From Thalassovita mangrovi (GTDB lineage: Bacteria > Pseudomonadota > Alphaproteobacteria > Rhodobacterales > Rhodobacteraceae): a stretch of DNA of 64,000 nucleotides. Where the stretch lies: assembly GCF_009857745.1 (NCBI RefSeq), contig NZ_WWEN01000003.1, positions 496,001 through 560,000 of the forward strand, written 5' to 3'. This document shows, one piece after another, positions 45,289 through 52,857 of this stretch (position 1 is the stretch's first letter; each line of letters starts with the position of its first letter). Made by a program: the position numbers and the translations under genes. The notes under the pieces are model-generated. The model did not search any database, was not told where the DNA came from, and worked only from the letters and a program-made list of their open reading frames with translations.

Positions 45289-46865
45289 CACTGGACGACG
45301 CCCTTGGCCGCGATTGGGACGTGATCGTCATCGGCACCGGGATCGGTGGCGGGGTGGCTGGGCGGCGTCTGGCCGAACATGGGCTGAACGTGCTGTTCCT
45401 GGAACAGGGGCCGGCGGGATACCGGGCGGAACAGACCGCGCTGAACCCCGACATGTTCGACCCGGTCGCGCGACGGGTTCGCGGGGCCTGGCCGACACCG
45501 ATGCAGGCGCGGATCGACGGGCGCGACAGTGTCTTCTTCGGCCCGATCGGCGGCGGGGTGGGCGGATCGTCGGTGTTTTACGCGGCGACCCTGGAACGGC
45601 CTGCGCCGCATGATCTGGACGACAGCGCGGAGAAACCGCACCCGACCGGCGGCTGGCCGGTCGGTTTCGCGCAGATGGCAGGGTATTTCGATCAGGCCGA
45701 GGACATGTTTCATGTCGCGGGCGATCCCGATCCGCTGGCCGTCGTGCCCAGCAGGAATTTGTGCGATCCCGCCCCGATGTCGGCGGCCGACGATGCGCTG
45801 AAAGCGCGGTTGAGCGCGAACGGGCTGCATCCCTATCAGCTCCACGCGGCGCTGCGCCGGGTCGAGGGCTGCAAGAACTGCCTCGGCTTCAAATGCCCGA
45901 AACGGTGCAAGATGGATGGCCGCTCGGCCGGGGTGGAACCGGCGCTGGAAACCGGTCGTGCCATGGTGCTGGATCGTTGCGCGGTGCGGCGGCTGATTGC
46001 TGACGGTGGCCGCGTGGCGGGGGTGCAGGCGGAACGGGACGGGCAGGCGGTGACGCTCAGGGCGCCCGTGGTGGTGCTTGCCGCCGGGGCCTTCGGATCG
46101 CCGCGCCTGCTGCTGGCATCGCACCCGGGCGGGCTGGCCAATGGCAGCGGCATGGTGGGGCGCAACCTGATGTTCCATCTCAACGAAATGATCGCGGTCT
46201 GGCCGGGCAAGGCGGTTGCCGCCGGGGGATCGGGCAAGGCGCTGGGGTTCCGCGACCTCTACCACGTCGAAGGCGACCGGTTGGGCATGGTGCAGGCGAT
46301 GGGGATCGAGGTCAGCTATGGCGAGATCGTGCATTACTTCAACCAGTTGCTGGACCGCTCCGTCCTGCGCCGGATCAAACCGCTGAAACAACTGACGCGC
46401 ATTCCGGCGCTGATCGCGGCGAAACTGTTCGGCACCGCGCAGGTCTTCGTCGGGTTGATGGAGGATTTGCCCTATCCGGAAAACCGCGTGGTGCTGGACC
46501 CCGACGATGCGGATGCGATCCGCTTCGAATATGCGATTTCCGGCGAAATGCGGGTGCGGCGGCGCAAATTCCGCCGCTTGATCCGCACCGCGTTTACGGG
46601 GCAGCGGCGCATGTTCCTGGGTTTCCAGCCCGAGTTGAATTTCGGTCATCCCTGCGGCACGCTGCGGTTCGGGAATGACCCGCAGACCAACGTTCTGAAC
46701 GCCGATTGCCGGGCGCATGAGCTGGACAACCTCTATGTCACCGACGCTTCGGTCTTCCCGACCTCGATGGGCGTCAATCCCAGCCTGACGATCGCCGCCA
46801 ACGCCCTGCGGGTGGCCGACCGCATCGCCGATCAGTTCGAAAGGAAAGCCGATGGCGCGCAATGA
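45285..46865 (+). CDS. GMC-type FAD-dependent oxidoreductase
   Basis: A 526-residue flavoprotein. The N-terminal FAD motif is VIVIGTGIGGGVAGRRLAEH, then GGGVGGSSVFYAATL. The C-terminal GMC segment is HPCGTLRFGNDP, DNLYVTDASVFPTSMGVN and PSLTIAANALRVAD, with the active-site His/Asn region. A four-Cys patch, CKNCLGFKCPKRC, lies near residue 200, as in the cholesterol-oxidase-like branch. Start ATG 45285 overlaps the acyltransferase stop (ATGA), while the frame upstream is unrelated. In a glycan cluster such an enzyme may oxidise a sugar alcohol or lipid-linked sugar; the substrate is unknown. Confidence 0.88.
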   Translation: MTLDDALGRDWDVIVIGTGIGGGVAGRRLAEHGLNVLFLEQGPAGYRAEQTALNPDMFDPVARRVRGAWPTPMQARIDGRDSVFFGPIGGGVGGSSVFYAATLERPAPHDLDDSAEKPHPTGGWPVGFAQMAGYFDQAEDMFHVAGDPDPLAVVPSRNLCDPAPMSAADDALKARLSANGLHPYQLHAALRRVEGCKNCLGFKCPKRCKMDGRSAGVEPALETGRAMVLDRCAVRRLIADGGRVAGVQAERDGQAVTLRAPVVVLAAGAFGSPRLLLASHPGGLANGSGMVGRNLMFHLNEMIAVWPGKAVAAGGSGKALGFRDLYHVEGDRLGMVQAMGIEVSYGEIVHYFNQLLDRSVLRRIKPLKQLTRIPALIAAKLFGTAQVFVGLMEDLPYPENRVVLDPDDADAIRFEYAISGEMRVRRRKFRRLIRTAFTGQRRMFLGFQPELNFGHPCGTLRFGNDPQTNVLNADCRAHELDNLYVTDASVFPTSMGVNPSLTIAANALRVADRIADQFERKADGAQ

Positions 46866-47622
46866 TCACAGACTGACCGGGGGCGTTGCCGTCGTGACCG
46901 GGGCCGGGGCCGGGCTGGGCCGGGCGCTGGCCGTGGAACTGGCGCATCGCGGCGTGCGGGTGGCCGGGATCGGACGCGGCGAGGCGGGATTGCAAGAGAC
47001 CGCCGAGCTTGTCGGGGGCTCCTTCACCCCGGTGCTGGCGGACGTGTCGGATGCCGCCGCCGTCGATGCGGCCTTCGACAAGATCGCGCGCGATCTGGGC
47101 GATCCGGTGCTGCTGATCAACAACGCTGCCGTCTATCCGCGCCGCGACCTGCTCGACGAAACGACGGACAGTTTCATGGCGACCGTGTCGGTCAACTTGG
47201 GCGGCGTGGTGGCTTGCACCCAGGCGGCGCTGCGCGGCATGGTGCAGACCGGGTTCGGGCGCATCGTGAACGTGTCAACCTTCGCCGATCTGCACCCCTT
47301 GCCCGCCAGCGCGGCTTATTCCGTATCCAAGGGCGCGGCGCGGATTTTCACCCGCGCGGCGGTGGCCGATCTGGGAGACCGCTTTCCCGATATCGTCATC
47401 AACGACTGGATGCCCGGGATGCTGGCCACCAAGATGGGTATTCCCGATGGTCTGCCCCCCGAACAGGCGGCGAAATGGGGGGCGGATATGGCGCTGTGGC
47501 ACGACCCTGCCCTGACCGGATCGGTGTTCGAGATGGATCGTGAAATCCCGCCCGCGCGCGGGCTGAAGGGGCGGATCAAGGATGCGCTGCTGATGCGCCG
47601 GGTGGCGGGGCGGCGGCTATGA
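46852..47622 (+). CDS. Short-chain dehydrogenase/reductase
   Basis: A 256-residue classical SDR. The cofactor site is VVTGAGAGLGRALAVELA, LINNAAVYPRRD is the NNAG-type motif, and the catalytic set is the VNVSTFADLHPL Ser and AAYSVSKGAARIF Tyr/Lys. It overlaps the end of the oxidoreductase by 14 bases, so the two are probably coupled and act in succession on the same compound. Its 3' end overlaps the convergent WecG-type gene by six bases. Confidence 0.9.
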   Translation: MARNDHRLTGGVAVVTGAGAGLGRALAVELAHRGVRVAGIGRGEAGLQETAELVGGSFTPVLADVSDAAAVDAAFDKIARDLGDPVLLINNAAVYPRRDLLDETTDSFMATVSVNLGGVVACTQAALRGMVQTGFGRIVNVSTFADLHPLPASAAYSVSKGAARIFTRAAVADLGDRFPDIVINDWMPGMLATKMGIPDGLPPEQAAKWGADMALWHDPALTGSVFEMDREIPPARGLKGRIKDALLMRRVAGRRL

Positions 47623-48369
47623 CTGCCTGCGCGTCAGCGACCGGATGACATGACCCGGCAGGATGGCGAAATTGCGGGCGTAGCGCCCGGCCAGGCGCTT
47701 CGGGCTGGACAGCAGCCGCCACAGCCATTCCAGCGCCAGTGCCCGCACCCATCGCGGCGCGCGCACTTGCGACCCGGCCAGGAAATCCAGCCCCGCCCCG
47801 ACCGAGGCGAAACCGATGCCTGGCGCGACCTCCCGCCCCAGGGAGGCGAAGATTTCCTGTTTCGGCGCGCCGAGCGCCAGGAAACAGAATCGAGCCCCCG
47901 AGGCGGCGACCTGTTCAAGGATCGCCCGGGCTTCCTCGCCCGCCGGATCGAAGCCGAAGGGCGGCGCGATGCAACAGGGAATTTCCAGCCCCGGCGCTTC
48001 GCGCCGCAACACCTCGGCCGCCTTTTCAAGGTTGTCCTGGGTACTGCCAACCAGTGCCATCGGCACGCCCTGTTCGGCGCAGAGCCGGGCCAATGGCAGA
48101 ACCAGGTCAGACCCGGGCATCAGGTCGACCGGCCGGCCCGCCAGTTTCGACATCCAGACGATGGGATTTCCGTCGGCCACCACCAGATCCTGCGCGGCAT
48201 AGGCGGCGCGGAAGGCGCTGTCGCGGCGCAGCTTGTCGAGGTGATCCATGTTCAGCGTGGCAAGGGCAAATCCCTGTCTGGCCGCGAAGCGATCCGTCAC
48301 CGCCCGTTCCAACCTGGCCCGGTCGGCGATGTTTATGCCGATTTCATAGCTGCCGACCCAGAATTTCAT
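47617..48369 (-). CDS. WecG/TagA/CpsF-family glycosyltransferase (GT26)
   Basis: A 250-residue GT26 enzyme. Characteristic segments are ATLNMDHLDKLRRD, VVADGNPIVWMSKLAG (with the catalytic-type Asp), VGSTQDNLEKAAEVLR, FLALGAPKQEIF and ASVGAGLDFLAG. The C-terminal part, RAPRWVRALALEWLWRLL, matches the membrane-associating tail. Members transfer UDP-ManNAc(A) or a similar sugar to an undecaprenyl-linked acceptor. It is the only minus-strand gene inside this part of the cluster and is divergent from the dehydrogenase at 48540. Confidence 0.92.
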   Translation of the reverse strand: MKFWVGSYEIGINIADRARLERAVTDRFAARQGFALATLNMDHLDKLRRDSAFRAAYAAQDLVVADGNPIVWMSKLAGRPVDLMPGSDLVLPLARLCAEQGVPMALVGSTQDNLEKAAEVLRREAPGLEIPCCIAPPFGFDPAGEEARAILEQVAASGARFCFLALGAPKQEIFASLGREVAPGIGFASVGAGLDFLAGSQVRAPRWVRALALEWLWRLLSSPKRLAGRYARNFAILPGHVIRSLTRRQS

Positions 48370-48539
48370 GCCAAATTCCTAAAAAATACCCGGAACTGCC
48401 CGAAGGGCTTAGTGAAAGGGCTAACAGGCAAATTCGCTTTTGCACAGGCGGCATTTCCCCGGCAAGGCTATAAGCGGGACAAATTCTTGACACGTTCCTA
48501 TGATGGAACGGGCGGCATAATGACAGGCATTTGAGCACG
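48370..48539. promoter_or_regulatory. Divergent promoter region with small palindrome
   Basis: The gap between the WecG-type gene and the dehydrogenase contains TTGACA at 48487-48492 and a palindrome CGTTCC-n6-GGAACG at 48493-48510. A CATAAT follows at 48516, but its 23-base spacing from TTGACA is too long for a standard promoter. The palindrome is a possible operator. Confidence 0.3.
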
Positions 48540-49685
48540 ATGAGCAGCACCAAAACACACGGCCCGGCGGTGGCATTGATCGGCTGCGGTTTCGTCGCCG
48601 ACCTTTACATGCGCTCGTTGCAAAGCGTGCCGCAGGTGCGGGTCGTGGGCGCCTTCGACATCGATGCGGGCCGGGCAGGGGCGTTTTGCACCCATTGGGG
48701 CGTGCCGCACTGCGCCGCGCTGGACGATCTGTTTGCGGCGTTGCCGCTTGATGGCGTGGTGCTGAACCTGACCAATCCCGGCGCGCATTTCGAGGTGAAC
48801 AAGGCCTGCCTTGAGGCCGGGTTCCACACCTATTCGGAAAAGCCGCTGGCGATGGATATGGAACAGGCCCGGGCGCTGCACGGTCTGGCGGCGCAGAAGG
48901 GGCTGATGCTGGCATCCGCCCCTTGCAGCGTGCTGGGCGAGGCGGCCCAGACCCTGGCCCATGCGGTGCGCCACGGCGTCGCCGGTGCGCCCCGCGTGAT
49001 CTATGCCGAGTTGGACGACGGATTCATTTCGCAGGCCCCGGTCGAGGATTGGAAAAGCGAAAGCGGCGCGCCCTGGCCCTACGAGGATGAATTCCGCACC
49101 GGCTGCACCCTGGAACATGCGGGCTATTACCTCAGCTGGCTGATCGCGATGTTCGGCACGGTGCGCCGGGTGGTGGCGGCCTCGGGGGAAACCATCCCGG
49201 ACAAGAAGGGCATCACCGATGCCGCGCCGGATTTTTCCGTCGCCACGCTGTTTTTCGAAACCGGGCCGATGGTGCGGCTGACCTGTTCCATCGTCGCGCC
49301 GCATGATCACCGCATCCGGGTGATCGGCGACAAGGGCGTGCTGCAGGTGAAACAGGCCTGGGCCAACGGCGCGCCGGTGAAGTTCCACAAACGGTTCCGC
49401 ATCCGCCGCAGGCTGATCGACAGCCCCTGGGGCAAGCGCGTGTCGCTGCCGGGGCCGACCCATCCGATGGTCGGCCGCTGGGGCGCGGCGTCGATGAATT
49501 TCGCGCTTGGGCCGGTCGAGATGCTGGAAGCCATCGCCGAAAACCGCCCCTGCCGGTTGTCCGCCGATTTCGCGCTGCATCTGAACGAGGTGACTTTGGC
49601 GATCCAGAACGCGGGCGATCACGCCGGGGTGCAGGACATGACCACAAGATGCGACCCGATGGAGCCGATGCCATGGGCGGTCTGA
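48540..49685 (+). CDS. Gfo/Idh/MocA-family oxidoreductase
   Basis: A 381-residue NAD(P)-dependent sugar dehydrogenase. The N-terminal Rossmann site is VALIGCGFVADLYMRSL, followed by YSEKPLAMD with the conserved EKP Lys. The C-terminal alpha/beta domain includes TGCTLEHAGYYLSWLIAMFG. Family members oxidise the 3-position or dehydrogenate sugar nucleotides. ATG 48540 is preferred over an upstream TTG. The next gene, an epimerase, overlaps it by 13 bases. The same two activities occur fused in one protein at 52858-54951. Confidence 0.9.
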   Translation: MSSTKTHGPAVALIGCGFVADLYMRSLQSVPQVRVVGAFDIDAGRAGAFCTHWGVPHCAALDDLFAALPLDGVVLNLTNPGAHFEVNKACLEAGFHTYSEKPLAMDMEQARALHGLAAQKGLMLASAPCSVLGEAAQTLAHAVRHGVAGAPRVIYAELDDGFISQAPVEDWKSESGAPWPYEDEFRTGCTLEHAGYYLSWLIAMFGTVRRVVAASGETIPDKKGITDAAPDFSVATLFFETGPMVRLTCSIVAPHDHRIRVIGDKGVLQVKQAWANGAPVKFHKRFRIRRRLIDSPWGKRVSLPGPTHPMVGRWGAASMNFALGPVEMLEAIAENRPCRLSADFALHLNEVTLAIQNAGDHAGVQDMTTRCDPMEPMPWAV

Positions 49686-50632
49686 ACCTGCTGATCACCG
49701 GCGCGTCCGGATATCTGGGGAAACATACGGTAGCGTATTCTGTGGCGGCCGGTCACCGGGTGACGGCGGTCCTGCGCGACCGCACCGCATTGTTGCAGGG
49801 CTGGCCGGACCAGGTTCATGTGATCGCAAGCGACCTGAACGATCTGAAGGTTCTGCCGCACGATATCGACGTTGTGATCCATCTCGCGGCCTCGCTGGAA
49901 GGCGATGATGCTGCGCAGCAAAGCGATACGGTCGATGCGACCAAATCGCTGCTGTCCGCCTGTCTGTCGCTGCAGAAACCGCCCGCCTTCGTGCTGGCCA
50001 GTTCGATGTCGGTCTATTCCGGCATGAAGGTGAATGCAGGCGATGTGATCGACGAAAACAGCCCGCTGGACGACCGGGCGGACCTGCGCGACGCCTATTG
50101 CCGGGGCAAGATCGCGCAGGAAATGCTGTGCGCCACGGTGGCGGCCGATGCCGGTTTGCCGCTGCAGATCTTGCGGATCGGGGCGCTTTACGGCCCGGGG
50201 CGGGTGTGGAATGCGCATATCGGCGTCGGGCTGGGGCCGCTGCTGATCCAGGTGGGCAAGGACGGGGAAATCCCGCTGTCCCATGTGCGCCACGCGGCGC
50301 AGGCTTTGGTTTTGGCCGCCGAACAGGCGGGGCAGGGCCGGTCCGGCGTGGTGAACGTGGTGGATGACGACCTGCCCGACCGCAAACGCTTCGTCAAAGC
50401 GCTGAAATGGCGCGGCTGGCCGAAAGTAACCGTACCCTTGCGTATGGTTGAGCGCGCCGCGCGCCTGTCTGCCGCCTGGCAGGGGCGCCCCGGCTTGCTG
50501 CGGATGCCGGTTTTGCGGGCGCGTCTGCTGCCGCTGCGCTATGACAATGGACGGCTGCACGATCTGGGCTGGCAGTCCGAGGGGCGGTTCGAGGATCTGA
50601 TGAAACAGGCGCGGGAGGGCGGCGATGACTGA
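49673..50632 (+). CDS. NAD-dependent epimerase/dehydratase
   Basis: A 319-residue extended SDR. The Rossmann motif is LLITGASGYLGKHTVAYS, VIHLAASLEG follows, and the catalytic segment is LASSMSVYSGM with YCRGKIAQEML. The start ATG 49673 has GGAG eight bases upstream, whereas a longer version from 49649 would begin in the preceding gene. It is coupled to the Gfo/Idh/MocA gene by a 13-base overlap and to the following glycosyltransferase by an eight-base overlap. It probably acts on a sugar nucleotide. Confidence 0.88.
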   Translation: MGGLNLLITGASGYLGKHTVAYSVAAGHRVTAVLRDRTALLQGWPDQVHVIASDLNDLKVLPHDIDVVIHLAASLEGDDAAQQSDTVDATKSLLSACLSLQKPPAFVLASSMSVYSGMKVNAGDVIDENSPLDDRADLRDAYCRGKIAQEMLCATVAADAGLPLQILRIGALYGPGRVWNAHIGVGLGPLLIQVGKDGEIPLSHVRHAAQALVLAAEQAGQGRSGVVNVVDDDLPDRKRFVKALKWRGWPKVTVPLRMVERAARLSAAWQGRPGLLRMPVLRARLLPLRYDNGRLHDLGWQSEGRFEDLMKQAREGGDD

Positions 50633-51878
50633 TCCCATCCGCATCGCCTATCTGACCGGCGAATACCCCCGCGCCACCGACACGTTCATCCAGCGCGAAG
50701 TGGCCGAGCTGCGCAAACAGGGGTTCGAGGTCGAAACCACTTCGATCCGCCGCACCGGAGCGGAACACCTGGTCGGCCCGGAACAGAAGGAAGAGGCCGC
50801 GCGCACCTTCTACGTGCTGCGCGCCGCGGCGAACCCCTTGATCAGCCTGCGCGCCCATCTGCGCGCGCTGCGCAATCCGGGCGCCTATTTCCGGGCGCTG
50901 CGGCTGGCATGGCAAACCTCGCCCGGGGGCATCCGCGCGACGTTGTACCAGCTGTTTTACTTCGCCGAAGCGGTGGTTCTGGCGGCGTATCTGCAGGACA
51001 GGGGCGTGCGGCACCTGCACAACCATATCGCCAAGGCCAGCTGCACCGTGGCGATGCTGTGCCATGAAATCAGCGGCATTCCCTACAGTTTCACGCTGCA
51101 CGGGCCGGATATCTTCTTCGAACCCATACGCTGGCGTTTGGACGAAAAGATCGCGCGGGCCGCTTTCACCGCCTGCATCAGCGATTTCTGCCGCTCGCAG
51201 GGGATGGCCTTCGCTCATCGCGACCATTGGGACCGGATGCATATCGTGCATTGCGGGGTTGAACCGGGGCGCTATGCCGGGGCCGGGGATCGGGCGGGCA
51301 ACCGCCTGCTATTCGTCGGGCGGCTGGCGGCGGTGAAGGGGCTGCCGGTGTTGTTCGAAGCGCTGAAAGCGGTGATCGCGCAGCGTCCCGATACGCACCT
51401 GACGCTGATCGGCGACGGACCGGACCGGGCGATGCTGGAAACTGAGGCGCGGGCAATGGGCCTGTCGGATCACGTCACCTTCGCCGGTTACAAATCGCAA
51501 TCCGAGGTCGCCGGGATGTTGCAACAGGTCGATGCGCTGGTCCTGCCGAGCTTCGCCGAGGGCGTGCCTGTGGTGCTGATGGAGGCGATGGCGGCCGGCC
51601 TGCCGGTGGTGGCGACGCAAATCGCGGGCATCCCGGAACTGGTGCAGCAGGGCGAAAGCGGCATCCTGGTGCCGCCGGGCGATGAGACGGCGCTGGAGGC
51701 GGCGATTTTGCGGGTGTTGTCCGATCCGGCGAAGGCCGCCGACATGGGTGCACTGGGCCGGGCCAAGGTCGCGCGGGATTTCAATATCGAGAGCGAAGCG
51801 GGCTGGCTGGGTCAATTGATCCGTTCCTATCTGGATGGCGCGCCGCCAACGGTAAAACGGCCGGAGGGCGGGGCATGA
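50625..51878 (+). CDS. Glycosyltransferase family 4
   Basis: A 417-residue GT-B retaining glycosyltransferase. The N-terminal domain starts IAYLTGEYPRATDTFIQREV, with HLHNHIAKASCTVAMLC and YSFTLHGPDIFF. The C-terminal donor domain has LLFVGRLAAVKGLPVLFEAL and LVLPSFAEGVPVVLMEAMAA, the E-x7-E motif of GT4. It overlaps its neighbours by eight and four bases, so this stretch is one tightly packed operon. It would add a sugar to the lipid-linked repeat unit; sugar identity is not predictable. Confidence 0.93.
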   Translation: MTDPIRIAYLTGEYPRATDTFIQREVAELRKQGFEVETTSIRRTGAEHLVGPEQKEEAARTFYVLRAAANPLISLRAHLRALRNPGAYFRALRLAWQTSPGGIRATLYQLFYFAEAVVLAAYLQDRGVRHLHNHIAKASCTVAMLCHEISGIPYSFTLHGPDIFFEPIRWRLDEKIARAAFTACISDFCRSQGMAFAHRDHWDRMHIVHCGVEPGRYAGAGDRAGNRLLFVGRLAAVKGLPVLFEALKAVIAQRPDTHLTLIGDGPDRAMLETEARAMGLSDHVTFAGYKSQSEVAGMLQQVDALVLPSFAEGVPVVLMEAMAAGLPVVATQIAGIPELVQQGESGILVPPGDETALEAAILRVLSDPAKAADMGALGRAKVARDFNIESEAGWLGQLIRSYLDGAPPTVKRPEGGA

Positions 51879-52849
51879 CGGGCACTGTCGCGGCGGTTGC
51901 GATTGGCCGGAACGAGGGCGAACGGCTGATCCGTTGCCTGACCACGCTGTGCGAACAATTGGACCGCGTCGTCTATGTCGACAGCGGATCGACGGACGGA
52001 TCGGTGCAGGCCGCACGCGAACTGGGGGTCGAGGTGGTGGAGCTGGATACCTCCATCCCCTTCACCGCGGCGCGGGCGCGCAATGCGGGGTTTGAGGCGC
52101 TGAAGAAAAGCGGCCTGCCGGATTTCGTGCAATTCGTCGATGGTGATTGCGGCGTCGAACCGGGTTGGATCGCCGCCGCCCTGGCCGAATTCGGCAATCA
52201 GGAAGGCCTGGGCATCGTCACCGGCTGGCGGTCGGAAATCCACCCCGAGGCCAGCATCTATAACGCTCTGACCGATTTCGAATGGCACCGCCCGGCGGGC
52301 GACATCGCGGCCTGCGGCGGCGACATGATGGTGCGCAGCGATGCGTTCGACGCTCTGGGCGGGTTCAACCCGTCCGTCATCGCCGCGGAGGATGACGAAT
52401 TCTGCACCCGCATGCGCAAGGCGGGGCACCGCATTTTCCGCCTGCCGCTGCCGATGACCCGGCACGACGCGGCGATGACGCGGTTTTCGCAATGGTGGCA
52501 GCGCGCTGTGCGCAGCGGCCATGGCTTTGCCCAGGTCGGCGATCTGCATCCCGATTACTTCGTGACCGAACGCCGCCGGGTGATCGTTTTCGGCGCGATC
52601 CTGCCCGCCATTGCGCTGGTCGCCCTGATCGCTTGCCTGCCCGTCCTGCTGATCGCGGTGCTGGCGCTTTACGCGCTGTCCTATTTTCGCACCGTGCAGG
52701 GGCTGCGGCGCGAAGGGCTGGGGCTCAACATGGCGCTGCGCCAGTCGGTGTTCCTGAGCCTGTCCAAATTTCCCAATATGATCGGCATGATCCGCTATCG
52801 CCTGCGCAAGCTGCGCGGCAGCGCCATGAGCATTATCGAGTATAAGTGA
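51875..52849 (+). CDS. Glycosyltransferase family 2
   Basis: A 324-residue GT-A enzyme. VAVAIGRNEGERLIRCL begins the nucleotide-binding fold, YVDSGSTDGS and FVDGDCGVEPGW provide the D-x-D region, and a distal AEDDEFCTRMRKAGHRIF is the catalytic E-D-D block. Two or three hydrophobic segments near residues 230-270 suggest membrane anchoring. It starts with an ATGA overlap on the GT4 gene. Confidence 0.92.
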   Translation: MTGTVAAVAIGRNEGERLIRCLTTLCEQLDRVVYVDSGSTDGSVQAARELGVEVVELDTSIPFTAARARNAGFEALKKSGLPDFVQFVDGDCGVEPGWIAAALAEFGNQEGLGIVTGWRSEIHPEASIYNALTDFEWHRPAGDIAACGGDMMVRSDAFDALGGFNPSVIAAEDDEFCTRMRKAGHRIFRLPLPMTRHDAAMTRFSQWWQRAVRSGHGFAQVGDLHPDYFVTERRRVIVFGAILPAIALVALIACLPVLLIAVLALYALSYFRTVQGLRREGLGLNMALRQSVFLSLSKFPNMIGMIRYRLRKLRGSAMSIIEYK

Positions 52850-52857
52850 GGCCGCCT

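Noticed and set aside
48487-48521. Sigma-70 promoter from TTGACA and CATAAT
   Set aside because: The 23-base spacing is too long, and no better -10 is found at 16-18 bases.
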